From positions 186,001 through 250,000 of the forward strand of contig NZ_JADLJL010000004.1 in assembly GCF_015680235.1 (NCBI RefSeq): a stretch of 64,000 nucleotides of DNA. Reading direction: 5' to 3'. Position 1 is the first letter of the stretch, and every line of letters starts with the position of its first letter. Both the position numbers and the translations under genes were made by a program. Origin of the DNA: Pseudomonas guariconensis (GTDB lineage Bacteria > Pseudomonadota > Gammaproteobacteria > Pseudomonadales > Pseudomonadaceae). Shown one piece after another: positions 8,329-15,968 of the stretch. Below the pieces are notes generated by a model. The model searched no databases and had not been told where the DNA came from. It saw nothing but the letters and a program-made list of their open reading frames with translations.

Positions 8329-8368
8329 TCCATCTTGTCTCCACAAGCCCTCCACACCCCCGCTCCAC
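8329..8368 (+). promoter_or_regulatory. Candidate CreB-binding direct repeats upstream of creD
   Basis: TCCAT (8329-8333), TCCAC (8340-8344) and TCCAC (8351-8355) recur every 11 bp, each separated by 6 nt, and a further TCCAC follows at 8364-8368. The E. coli CreB consensus is TTCAC-N6-TTCAC; these match it with T-to-C at position 2. The array is 32-71 bp upstream of the creD ATG. Assignment to CreB is inference from spacing, partial sequence match and gene context. Confidence 0.5.
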
Positions 8369-8399
8369 ACTGCGCCCACCGCAAACGGAGCGCCCACCC

Positions 8400-9728
8400 A
8401 TGACCAAAACCCTGAGTTTCAAGCTCGCCACGATCACCTTGCTGACCGTGCTGCTGTTGATCCCCCTGCTGATGATCAGTGGCCTGATTGCCGAGCGTCA
8501 GGCCCTGCGCGACAGCGTGATCCAGGACATTGCCGCAAGCTCGAGCTTCGCCCAACGGCTCAGTGGCCCCCTGCTGGTGGTGCCGTACCGCAAGTACGAG
8601 CGTCGTTGGATCGAAAAGGACGGCCAACGCCTTCAGGAAACCAGCACGGTCACCGGCCAGCTGTATTTCCTGCCGGACACCTTCGACGCCGCTATAGAGG
8701 CCGACACCGAGCTGCGTGCCCGAAGCATCTACCAGGCCCGTCTGTTCCACGCCCGCAGCCGGGTCGCTGGCCGCTTCAAGCTCCCCGAGCGCTGGGGCAT
8801 CGAGAAAGACTTCGACGACTACCGTTTCGACACGCCTTACCTGGTGGTGGGCATCAGCGATATCCGCGGCATCGAAAATGCCCCGCAGCTGAACCTGGGC
8901 GACCGGCATTTGCCGTTCGAGCCGGGTACTGGCCTGGACTGGCTGGGCGGCGGGGTACACGCGCGGTTGCCGATGCTCGCTGCAGGCAAGGCGGGTGAAT
9001 TCAGTTATGGCTTCGACCTCGCCTTGCAGGGCACCGGCCAGCTGCATGTGGTGCCGGTGGGCCGCAGCAGCAGCGTGGACATCCGCGCCAACTGGCCACA
9101 CCCAAGCTTCATCGGCAATTACCTGCCCAGCCGCCGGGAGATCGATGGGCAAGGTTTCAAGGCCCATTGGCAGACCAGCTTTTTCGCCACCAACCTCGAA
9201 GACGCCGTGCGCCAATGCGTTAGCCAAGTGCAATGCGCAGGCTTCGACGAGCGTGCCTTTGGTGTGAGCTTCGTCGACCCGGTGGACCAGTACCTCAAGA
9301 GCGAGCGGGCGATCAAGTACGCTCTGCTGTTCATCGCCCTGACTTTTGCCGGGTTCTTCCTCTTCGAAGTACTCAAGGGCTTTAGCGTCCATCCTGTGCA
9401 GTACGCCTTGGTGGGCGTGGCGTTGGCGTTCTTCTATCTGTTGCTGCTGTCGTTGTCCGAGCACCTGGGCTTTGACCTGGCCTATGGGGTATCGGCCTCG
9501 GCCTGTGTGCTGCTGATCGGCTTCTACCTGAGCCATGTGCTGGGCAGCCTATGGCGGGGCGTCGGGTTCGCGGCGGGGTTGGCGGTGCTGTACGCATTGC
9601 TCTATGGCCTGCTCGGCGCCGAAGACTATGCGCTGCTGATGGGCTCGCTGCTGTGCTTTGGCCTGCTTGGGCTGTTCATGGTGCTGACCCGCCGGCTGGA
9701 TTGGGCGCGGGTGGGGAGGGAGGCATGA
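8400..9728 (+). CDS. creD: Inner-membrane protein CreD
   Basis: The 442-aa product starts at the ATG at 8400; E. coli CreD is 450 aa. An N-terminal TM (~10-30, LATITLLTVLLLIPLLMISG) precedes a large periplasmic domain (~35-300). Five or more C-terminal TM segments begin near AIKYALLFIALTFAGFFLFE. CreD function is unknown, but it is the strongest CreBC-induced gene and affects envelope integrity when over-expressed. Here it is separated from creC by a REP block and a probable own promoter with a TCCAC array (8329-8368), so it can be induced separately from the two-component genes. Identification rests on family architecture and on adjacency to creBC. Confidence 0.93.
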   Translation: MTKTLSFKLATITLLTVLLLIPLLMISGLIAERQALRDSVIQDIAASSSFAQRLSGPLLVVPYRKYERRWIEKDGQRLQETSTVTGQLYFLPDTFDAAIEADTELRARSIYQARLFHARSRVAGRFKLPERWGIEKDFDDYRFDTPYLVVGISDIRGIENAPQLNLGDRHLPFEPGTGLDWLGGGVHARLPMLAAGKAGEFSYGFDLALQGTGQLHVVPVGRSSSVDIRANWPHPSFIGNYLPSRREIDGQGFKAHWQTSFFATNLEDAVRQCVSQVQCAGFDERAFGVSFVDPVDQYLKSERAIKYALLFIALTFAGFFLFEVLKGFSVHPVQYALVGVALAFFYLLLLSLSEHLGFDLAYGVSASACVLLIGFYLSHVLGSLWRGVGFAAGLAVLYALLYGLLGAEDYALLMGSLLCFGLLGLFMVLTRRLDWARVGREA

Positions 9729-9808
9729 GGGAGGATCGGGAAAAGGGACGATGGCTGGCGTCCATGATCGCCTCGCTGTTTGTTCGCTGCAGACGAATGT
9801 GTGATCTC

Positions 9809-9880
9809 GATCGCCGGCAAGCCGGCTCCCACTGGGAGGGTGCAGGCCGAGCTCCTGTGGGAGCCGGCTTGCCGGCGATC
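9809..9880. repeat. REP pair, inverted (GCCGGCTTGCCGGC type)
   Basis: ATCGCCGGCAAGCCGGCTCC and GTGGGAGCCGGCTTGCCGGC are inverted around a 22-nt spacer, between convergent creD and the GST gene. Confidence 0.88.
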
Positions 9881-9888
9881 AGGATGGG

Positions 9889-10512
9889 TCAAGCCACCGG
9901 TTGCGTAGCGGCCATCGACGGCCGCTTGGCCACCTCGGCATACCAGGCCGCCAGGCCAGGCTGTTGCTCGCGCCAGCCGAACTGCGGTTGGCGCAAGTCC
10001 AGGTAGCCCAGCGCGCAGGCCACGCCGATGGCCGCGATGTCGAAGGTGGAGGCGAGTTCGGCCAGATGCTCCTGCTCCAGGTTGGCCAGGCTACGACGGA
10101 TCTTCTCGCTCTGGGCCTGCACCCAGCCTTCCCAGCGCTTGTCTTCGGGGCGCAGGAAGGTCTCGTAGCGGGTCGAGACCGCCGCATCCATGATCGCATC
10201 GGCCTGGGAGGCCAGGGTCAGGCGACGCCAGCGCGCCGAGCCCTCGCGAGGGATCATGGGGTTGCCGACGTGCTGCAGGTCGAGGTACTCGCAGATCACC
10301 CGGCTATCGTGCAGCACGGTGCCGTCTTCCAGGCGCAAGGCCGGGATCTTGCCGATCGGGTTGCCTTGGTTGAGCTGCTCGTCGCCGCTCACCGGGCTCA
10401 CATTGACCGCCTGCAGAGCAACGCGCTCGAGCTGCCCGGTCTCGTGCAGCACGACCATCACCTTGCGCACGAACGGCGAGAGGGGCGAGTGGAACAGGGT
10501 CATTGTCGCCAT
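9889..10512 (-). CDS. Glutathione S-transferase family protein
   Basis: The 207-aa cytoplasmic protein has an N-terminal thioredoxin-fold domain (1-80): LFHSPLSPFVRKVMVVLHET contains the Ser-rich active-site region, and GKIPALRLEDGTVLHDSRVI has the cis-Pro and the glutathione-binding DS pair. A helical C-terminal domain (~90-207) includes FDIAAIGVACALGYLDLR. It resembles YibF/YfcF-type GSTs; the substrate is unknown. The first ATG at 10512 has GAGGA six bases upstream and is preferred over the in-frame ATG at 10503. It follows msrA by 9 bp on the same strand, so the two probably form an oxidative-stress operon (msrA-GST). Confidence 0.88.
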   Translation of the reverse strand: MATMTLFHSPLSPFVRKVMVVLHETGQLERVALQAVNVSPVSGDEQLNQGNPIGKIPALRLEDGTVLHDSRVICEYLDLQHVGNPMIPREGSARWRRLTLASQADAIMDAAVSTRYETFLRPEDKRWEGWVQAQSEKIRRSLANLEQEHLAELASTFDIAAIGVACALGYLDLRQPQFGWREQQPGLAAWYAEVAKRPSMAATQPVA

Positions 10513-10521
10513 GGCTGGTCC

Positions 10522-11190
10522 TCAGTTGCCTTGCAGGCTGGGTGGCAGGCATACGCCGGTACCGGCGATGCCGCAGTAGCCGTCGGGGTTCTTGGCCAGG
10601 TACTGCTGGTGGTAGGCCTCGGCGAAATACACGGTTGGGGCTTGGTCGATCTCAGTGGTGATCTCACCGAAGCCGGCCTTGCTCAGCTCTTGTTGGAAGG
10701 CGTCACGGCTGGCCTTGGCCTGCTCCAGTTGCTCGGGGCTGGTGCAGTAGATCGCCGAGCGGTACTGGGTGCCGATGTCGTTGCCCTGGCGCATGCCCTG
10801 GGTCGGGTTGTGCAGTTCCCAGAACATCGCCAGCAGCTCGCGGTAACTCACTTTGTTCTTGTCGAACACCACCAGCACCACTTCGGTGTGGCCGGTCAGG
10901 CCCGAGCAGACTTCTTCATAGGTGGGGTTGGGGGTGAAACCGCCCGCGTAGCCGACCACGGTGCTGACCACCCCTTCGCGCTGCCAGAAGCGGCGCTCGG
11001 CACCCCAGAAGCAGCCCAGGCCGAAGATGGCGAAATCGATGTCGCCTTCGAAGAAGGGGCCCAGCAGCGGGGTCTCCTTGAAGACGTAGTGGAACTCGGG
11101 CAAGGCCATTGGCGTTTCGCGGCCAGGCAAGGCCTGTTCCGCAGTGGGCATGACGTTTTTGTTCACCAGGATTTCCGAACGCAGGACCAT
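10522..11190 (-). CDS. msrA: Peptide methionine sulfoxide reductase MsrA
   Basis: The 222-aa enzyme reduces methionine-S-sulfoxide in proteins using thioredoxin. The catalytic motif [10 protein letters not shown] has the nucleophile C60, and resolving-cysteine candidates lie in the C-terminal [14 protein letters not shown] segment. The core blocks [20 protein letters not shown] and [11 protein letters not shown] are typical. An extended N-terminus (~50 residues) is usual for the long proteobacterial MsrA. AGAGGAA lies just before the ATG. The GST gene follows 9 bp downstream, and dipA is next beyond a REP pair, as recalled for P. aeruginosa PA5018-PA5017. Confidence 0.96.
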   Translation of the reverse strand: MVLRSEILVNKNVMPTAEQALPGRETPMALPEFHYVFKETPLLGPFFEGDIDFAIFGLGCFWGAERRFWQREGVVSTVVGYAGGFTPNPTYEEVCSGLTGHTEVVLVVFDKNKVSYRELLAMFWELHNPTQGMRQGNDIGTQYRSAIYCTSPEQLEQAKASRDAFQQELSKAGFGEITTEIDQAPTVYFAEAYHQQYLAKNPDGYCGIAGTGVCLPPSLQGN

Positions 11191-11224
11191 GGCCGTTCCT
11201 CTGTGGATTTGGAGAGAGAGTGAT

Positions 11225-11303
11225 GGCCCTATCGCGGGACAAGCCCGCTCCCACAGGAATTGTGCATGACCCTGTGGGAGCGGGCTTGTCCCGCGATAGG
11301 GCC
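11225..11303. repeat. REP pair, inverted (GCGGGCTTGTCCCGC type)
   Basis: CTATCGCGGGACAAGCCCGC and GTGGGAGCGGGCTTGTCCCG are inverted around a short spacer between dipA (end) and msrA (start). Confidence 0.88.
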
Positions 11304-11340
11304 CGAATGAGTTCTATAGTGCCCGAGACTTGCGCGTCTG

Positions 11341-14034
11341 TCAGGCCACCGGGCCACGCGGATAGCGCCGCAGCCTGGCGACCAGCTCGCGCCCCGGGAT
11401 TGGCCGGTCGAACAGGTAGCCCTGGCCGACATCGCAGCGGTGCCGACGCAGGAAGGCCAGCTGTTCGGCGGTTTCGATGCCCTCGGCGACCACCTTGAGC
11501 TTGAGGTTGTGGGCCATGGCCACCACCGCCGACGTGATCTCCATGTCGTCCTGGTTGTCGGGGATCTCGTTGATGAAGCTGCGGTCGATCTTGATGATGT
11601 CGATCGGAAACTTCTTCAGGTAGCTCAGCGACGAATAGCCGGTGCCGAAATCGTCCATCGCCAGCATCAGGCCCAGGGCCTTGAGTTCGTCGAGCTGGCG
11701 GTGGGTGTCCTCGGTGGCCTCCAGCAGCAGGCCCTCGGTCAGTTCCAGCTCCAGCAAATGCGGCGGCAGCGCTTCTTCGCGCAGGATGGTGCCGATCGAG
11801 CTCACCAGATCGGGGTCAGAGAACTGTTTGGGCGAGAGGTTGATCGCCACGTGCAGGTTGCCCACGCCAGCGCTGCGCAGCTGCTGGCTCATGCGGCAGG
11901 CCTGGCGTACCACCCATTTGCCGATGGGGATGATCAGGCCGGTTTCCTCGGCCACGCTGATGAACTGGTCCGGGCGGATCATGCCGCGCTCGGGGTGATT
12001 CCAGCGCAGCAGCGCCTCCAGGCCTAGCAGGCGCCCACTGCGCAGACACAGCTTGGGCTGGTAGAAGACCTCCAGCTCGTTCTGGGCCAGCGCCCGGCGC
12101 AGGTTGTTCTCGACGAACAGCTTGTAGCTGGCCTCGGCGTTGAGCACTTCGGTGAACACCTGCACCTGGTGCTTGCCGTTGGCCTTGGCCTTGTGCAGGG
12201 CAAGGCCTGCGTTCTTCATCAGGCTCTGCGGGTCGCTGCCGTGCAGCGGCGCGCAGGCCAGGCCGACAGAGGCGGTGACGTTGATCAGCTGGTTGTCGAC
12301 GAACATGGGCTTGTCGAGGGTGCGCAGCAATTGCAGTGCGACCTGCTGGCCGGCTTCCAGGGTGGTGTCGTCGAGCAGCACGGCGAACTCGTTGCTGGCA
12401 AAGCGCGCCAGCACGTCACCGCCGCCCAGGCTGTTGCGCAGGCGCCGGGCCAGGCTGACCAGCAGCTTGTCGCCGGTCTGGTGGCCCAGGCTGTCATTGA
12501 TCCGCTTGAAATTGTCGATGTCCACCAGCAGCAGGCAGATGGGAATCGCCCCTTCGCGGGCGAAACGCTCGTCGAGGCTGCGGATGAACGACGGGCGATT
12601 GCCCAGGTTGGTCAGGTTGTCGGTATAGGCCAGGCGCTCGATACGCTGCTGCGCCAGCTTGGTCTGGGTGATGTCTTCGTAGATGCCGATGTAGTGGGTC
12701 AGCTCGCGGTTGTCGCCGAACACCTTGGAGATCGACAGTTGCCCCCAGTAGGGCTCCAGGCTCTTGCGCCGGCTTCTGAATTCACCCTGCCAGCTGTTGC
12801 CCATGGCCAGGCTGGAAGAGGAGTCGAACAGCAGCTCGCTGAGGTTTTCCAGCGCTGGCAGCTCGCCCAGGTGACGGCCTTGCACTTCATCGGTGCTGTA
12901 TTGGGTGATGGCGGTGAAGCTTGGGTTGACGTATTCCACCACGCCGTCGCGGTTGACCAGCAGGAAGGCGCTGGCACTTTGTTCCACGGCCCGCTGGAAC
13001 AGGTGCAGGGCGCTGGTGGCGGTGCGTCGGTTGTGGTTGGTGATGACCTGGGCCACCTGGTCGGCCAGCTCGCCGGCAAAGGCGATCTCATCGGACTGCC
13101 AGACGCGGGCCGTGCCTGTCTGCTCCAGGCAGAGCACGCCGACCACCTGCCCGTCGACACGGATGCTGGCATCGAGCATGGCATTGTTGGCGGAGGGGTA
13201 CAGGCTTTCGGCCATTTCCCGGGTGCGCGGGTCTTGGCTGGCGTTATGGGCGTCGATGGCGCGGCTGGCGTGCAGGGCGTCGAGGTAATCGGGGAAGCGG
13301 CTGGCGTCAATGGCGTCCGGCAGGTGGTGGCGTTGGTCTTGGCTGCGCCAGGCACTGATCGGCTCCAGCCGCTGTTCGTCGAGGTACCAGAGGCTAGCGC
13401 AGTCGACCTTGTAGATCTCGCAGGCGCTGCGGGTAATCAGCTCCGCGGCCTCCTGCAGCGAATTGTCGGCGCTATAGCGCTGCCGGGCCAGGCGCAGGAT
13501 CAGGTCCTGCTGGGCGCGCACGCGCTCCAGGTGCTCGAGCTGCTCCTGCTGGGCACGCTGGTTCAATTGCAGGGCCAGCTGCAGGCGGCTGTTGCGTGAT
13601 TCGAGGTCGTCGGCGACTGGGGTAGGGCTGTCGTCCTGCTGATCGTCCAGCACCGTGAGGTAGCCGCGCAGCAACTGGCGATTGTGCTGGCGGTAGCCTT
13701 CACCGACCTCCAGCATGCGCAGGGCCACCCCGTTGGTATGCAGGGTGTAGCGGACCCGGTAATGGTTGCGTCGGGCCAGTTGCAGTTGGATCTCGTCATG
13801 CAGCGTGTAGCGCGCTTCCGGTTCCATGAGGCTGGCGTAGGGCGCGCCGATCAGGGCGCAGAGCTCGGCGGCGGGCAGGCCGAACTGGCGTTCGCAGGCG
13901 GGGTCCAGGTACAGCATGGCCCAGCTGGCTTCGTTGAGCCTTTCGAAACGCAGCATGCCGAGCCGCGAAGGCACGGGAAGCTGCGTGACGACCTCGGCCG
14001 CCGAACGGCTGGCGGCATCGGGTTGGCTTTTCAT
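11341..14034 (-). CDS. dipA: c-di-GMP phosphodiesterase DipA (GAF-PAS-degenerate GGDEF-EAL)
   Basis: The product is 897 aa from the ATG at 14034. The frame stays open upstream to 14190, but the extra residues are low-complexity and unlike the family. Order: a PAS-like N-terminal region (~25-100), coiled-coil, GAF (~170-330), PAS (~335-450), GGDEF (~460-625) and EAL (~640-890). The GGDEF signature is degenerate (ASNEF), so no cyclase activity is expected. The EAL part keeps EALLRW, NLSPKQFSD, ELTEG and DDFGTGYSSL and should hydrolyse c-di-GMP. Gene order msrA-dipA-aceF and length match P. aeruginosa PA5017 DipA (899 aa), needed for biofilm dispersion and chemotaxis. No membrane segment is seen. 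Confidence 0.93.
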   Translation of the reverse strand: MKSQPDAASRSAAEVVTQLPVPSRLGMLRFERLNEASWAMLYLDPACERQFGLPAAELCALIGAPYASLMEPEARYTLHDEIQLQLARRNHYRVRYTLHTNGVALRMLEVGEGYRQHNRQLLRGYLTVLDDQQDDSPTPVADDLESRNSRLQLALQLNQRAQQEQLEHLERVRAQQDLILRLARQRYSADNSLQEAAELITRSACEIYKVDCASLWYLDEQRLEPISAWRSQDQRHHLPDAIDASRFPDYLDALHASRAIDAHNASQDPRTREMAESLYPSANNAMLDASIRVDGQVVGVLCLEQTGTARVWQSDEIAFAGELADQVAQVITNHNRRTATSALHLFQRAVEQSASAFLLVNRDGVVEYVNPSFTAITQYSTDEVQGRHLGELPALENLSELLFDSSSSLAMGNSWQGEFRSRRKSLEPYWGQLSISKVFGDNRELTHYIGIYEDITQTKLAQQRIERLAYTDNLTNLGNRPSFIRSLDERFAREGAIPICLLLVDIDNFKRINDSLGHQTGDKLLVSLARRLRNSLGGGDVLARFASNEFAVLLDDTTLEAGQQVALQLLRTLDKPMFVDNQLINVTASVGLACAPLHGSDPQSLMKNAGLALHKAKANGKHQVQVFTEVLNAEASYKLFVENNLRRALAQNELEVFYQPKLCLRSGRLLGLEALLRWNHPERGMIRPDQFISVAEETGLIIPIGKWVVRQACRMSQQLRSAGVGNLHVAINLSPKQFSDPDLVSSIGTILREEALPPHLLELELTEGLLLEATEDTHRQLDELKALGLMLAMDDFGTGYSSLSYLKKFPIDIIKIDRSFINEIPDNQDDMEITSAVVAMAHNLKLKVVAEGIETAEQLAFLRRHRCDVGQGYLFDRPIPGRELVARLRRYPRGPVA

Positions 14035-14223
14035 CGAAGACTCGCTTGAACTGGAGGCGCGGCTCGGGCGCGGCGTATCGGGCAAGGTTGCATGATGTCC
14101 CGAGGGCTGGCAAGCGGCCCGGGGGATGCACTCTATGAGAGGTTGTCGGCGGGCTTGGGGGAATCTGTAGATGGGGGCGCTTTGTGGCACAGGCGGGCAT
14201 AGCCCTCACGGCATTCTCCAGGC

Positions 14224-14252
14224 AAAAAAAAGCCCCGCCAAACGACGGGGTT
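14224..14252 (-). terminator. Intrinsic terminator of aceEF
   Basis: Read on the minus strand, CCCCG and CGGGG flank an 8-nt loop and are followed by eight T residues. It lies about 70 nt after the aceF stop and separates aceEF from dipA, which follows on the same strand. Confidence 0.85.
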
Positions 14253-14320
14253 GAGGTACGAGCGTGGCAGCTCGAAACAGGCCTGCCCCACCCCTTGCGA
14301 GGTGAGGCAGGGAGGCTGCC

Positions 14321-15955
14321 TTACAGCAGCATGGTGCGGATATCCGCCAGCACGTCGCCCAGGCGCTTGGTGAAGCGCGCGGCGGCAGCGCCGTTGATCA
14401 CGCGGTGATCGTAGGACAGCGACAGCGGCAGCATCAGCTTGGGCTGGAAGGCCTTGCCATCCCAGACCGGCTGCATGGTCGCCTTGGATACACCGAGGAT
14501 CGCCACTTCAGGCGCGTTGACGATCGGCGTGAAGCCGGTGCCGCCAATGTGGCCGAGGCTGGAGATGGTGAAGCAGGCGCCCTGCATGTCGTCGGCGGCG
14601 AGCTTCTTGGTGCGGGCCTTTTCGGCCAGCGCAGCAGCTTCGGCAGCCAATTGCAGCAGGCTCTTCTGGTCGACGTTCTTGATCACAGGGACCAGCAGGC
14701 CGTCCGGCGTGTCCACGGCGAAGCCGATGTGCACGTACTTCTTGCGGATGATCGCCTTGCCGCTTGGCGCCAGCGAGCTGTTGAAGTCCGGCAGTTCCTT
14801 GAGCAGGAAGGCGCAGGCCTTGAGCAGCAGTGGCAGCACGGTCAGTTTGACGCCAGCCTTCTCGGCCACGGCCTTCTGCGCGACGCGGAAGGCTTCCAGC
14901 TCGGTGATGTCGGCGGAGTCGAACTGGGTGACATGCGGCACGTTCAGCCAGCTGCGGTGCAGGTTGGTGGCACCGACCTGCATCAGGCGGGTCAGGGCGA
15001 CTTCTTCCACTTCACCGAACTTGCTGAAGTCCACGGCCGGGATCGGCGGGATGCCGGCACCACCGGTCGCACCGGCGGCAGGAGCCTCCTTGGCCTTCTG
15101 CATCATGGCCTTGACGTAGACCTGCACGTCTTCCTTCAGGATGCGGCCGTGCGGGCCGGTCGCGGCGACCGCGCCCAGGTCGACACCGAATTCACGGGCC
15201 AGCAGACGCACGGCGGGGCCTGCGTGAACCTTGGCGTTGCTGCCGGCAGCCGGTGCGGTGGCGACCGGAGCCGGGGCGGCAGCCGGAGCTGCGGCAGGCG
15301 CGGCGGCTGAAGCAGCCTCGGCCTTGGCCGGCGCCGGGGCAGCAGCGGCGGGTGCGGCAGCCGGGGCGGCGCCCGCGACTTCCAGCTTGAGGATCAGGTC
15401 ACCGGTGCCAACTTCGTCGTCCAGCTTGGCGATCACTTCCTTCACCACGCCAGCGGCGGGCGACGGGATCTCCATGGAGGCCTTGTCGGACTCCAGGGTG
15501 ATCAGCGATTGATCGGCTTCGACGGTGTCGCCGGCCTTGACCAGGACTTCGATGATCTTGGCCTTGCCCGACGAGCCGATGTCCGGCACGTGGATGTCCT
15601 GCACGCTGGCGGCTGCCGGAGCGGCGGCCGGGGCAGGGGCTGCAGCGGCTGCCGGTTTTTCTTCGGCGGCAGGTGCCGCTGCCGGGGCAGCAGCGGCCGG
15701 AGCCTCGGGCGCCGCAGCGGCGCCCTCGACTTCCAGGACCATCAGCTCGTCGCCTTCTTTCAGGCGATCACCCAGCTTGACCTTCAGCTCCTTGATCACG
15801 CCGGCCTTCGGGGCCGGGATCTCCATGGAGGCCTTGTCGGACTCCAGGGTCAGCAGGCTCTGGTCGGCCTCGATACGATCACCGACCTTGACGAACAGCT
15901 CGATGATTTCACCTTCACCGCTGCCGATGTCAGGTACGCGAATGAGTTCGCTCAC
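14321..15955 (-). CDS. aceF: Pyruvate dehydrogenase E2, dihydrolipoamide acetyltransferase
   Basis: The 544-aa core subunit of the pyruvate dehydrogenase complex transfers acetyl groups from lipoyl-lysine to CoA. Two lipoyl domains (~1-75 and ~120-195) each carry the lipoylated Lys in ESDKASMEIP. Long Ala/Pro linkers separate them. A peripheral-subunit-binding domain (~245-285) contains AVRLLAREFGVDLGAVAATG, and the acetyltransferase domain (~310-544) has the catalytic DHRVING near the C-terminus. E. coli has three lipoyl domains; two is usual in Pseudomonas. It lies 13 bp downstream of aceE in one operon that ends at the terminator at 14224-14252. E3 (lpd) is not encoded nearby. Confidence 0.98.
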   Translation of the reverse strand: MSELIRVPDIGSGEGEIIELFVKVGDRIEADQSLLTLESDKASMEIPAPKAGVIKELKVKLGDRLKEGDELMVLEVEGAAAAPEAPAAAAPAAAPAAEEKPAAAAAPAPAAAPAAASVQDIHVPDIGSSGKAKIIEVLVKAGDTVEADQSLITLESDKASMEIPSPAAGVVKEVIAKLDDEVGTGDLILKLEVAGAAPAAAPAAAAPAPAKAEAASAAAPAAAPAAAPAPVATAPAAGSNAKVHAGPAVRLLAREFGVDLGAVAATGPHGRILKEDVQVYVKAMMQKAKEAPAAGATGGAGIPPIPAVDFSKFGEVEEVALTRLMQVGATNLHRSWLNVPHVTQFDSADITELEAFRVAQKAVAEKAGVKLTVLPLLLKACAFLLKELPDFNSSLAPSGKAIIRKKYVHIGFAVDTPDGLLVPVIKNVDQKSLLQLAAEAAALAEKARTKKLAADDMQGACFTISSLGHIGGTGFTPIVNAPEVAILGVSKATMQPVWDGKAFQPKLMLPLSLSYDHRVINGAAAARFTKRLGDVLADIRTMLL

Positions 15956-15968
15956 TTAAAAATACTCC

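Noticed and set aside
14035..14190. N-terminal extension of DipA by 52 residues
   Set aside because: Residues are low-complexity and unlike DipA; the ATG at 14034 gives the family length (897 vs 899 aa).
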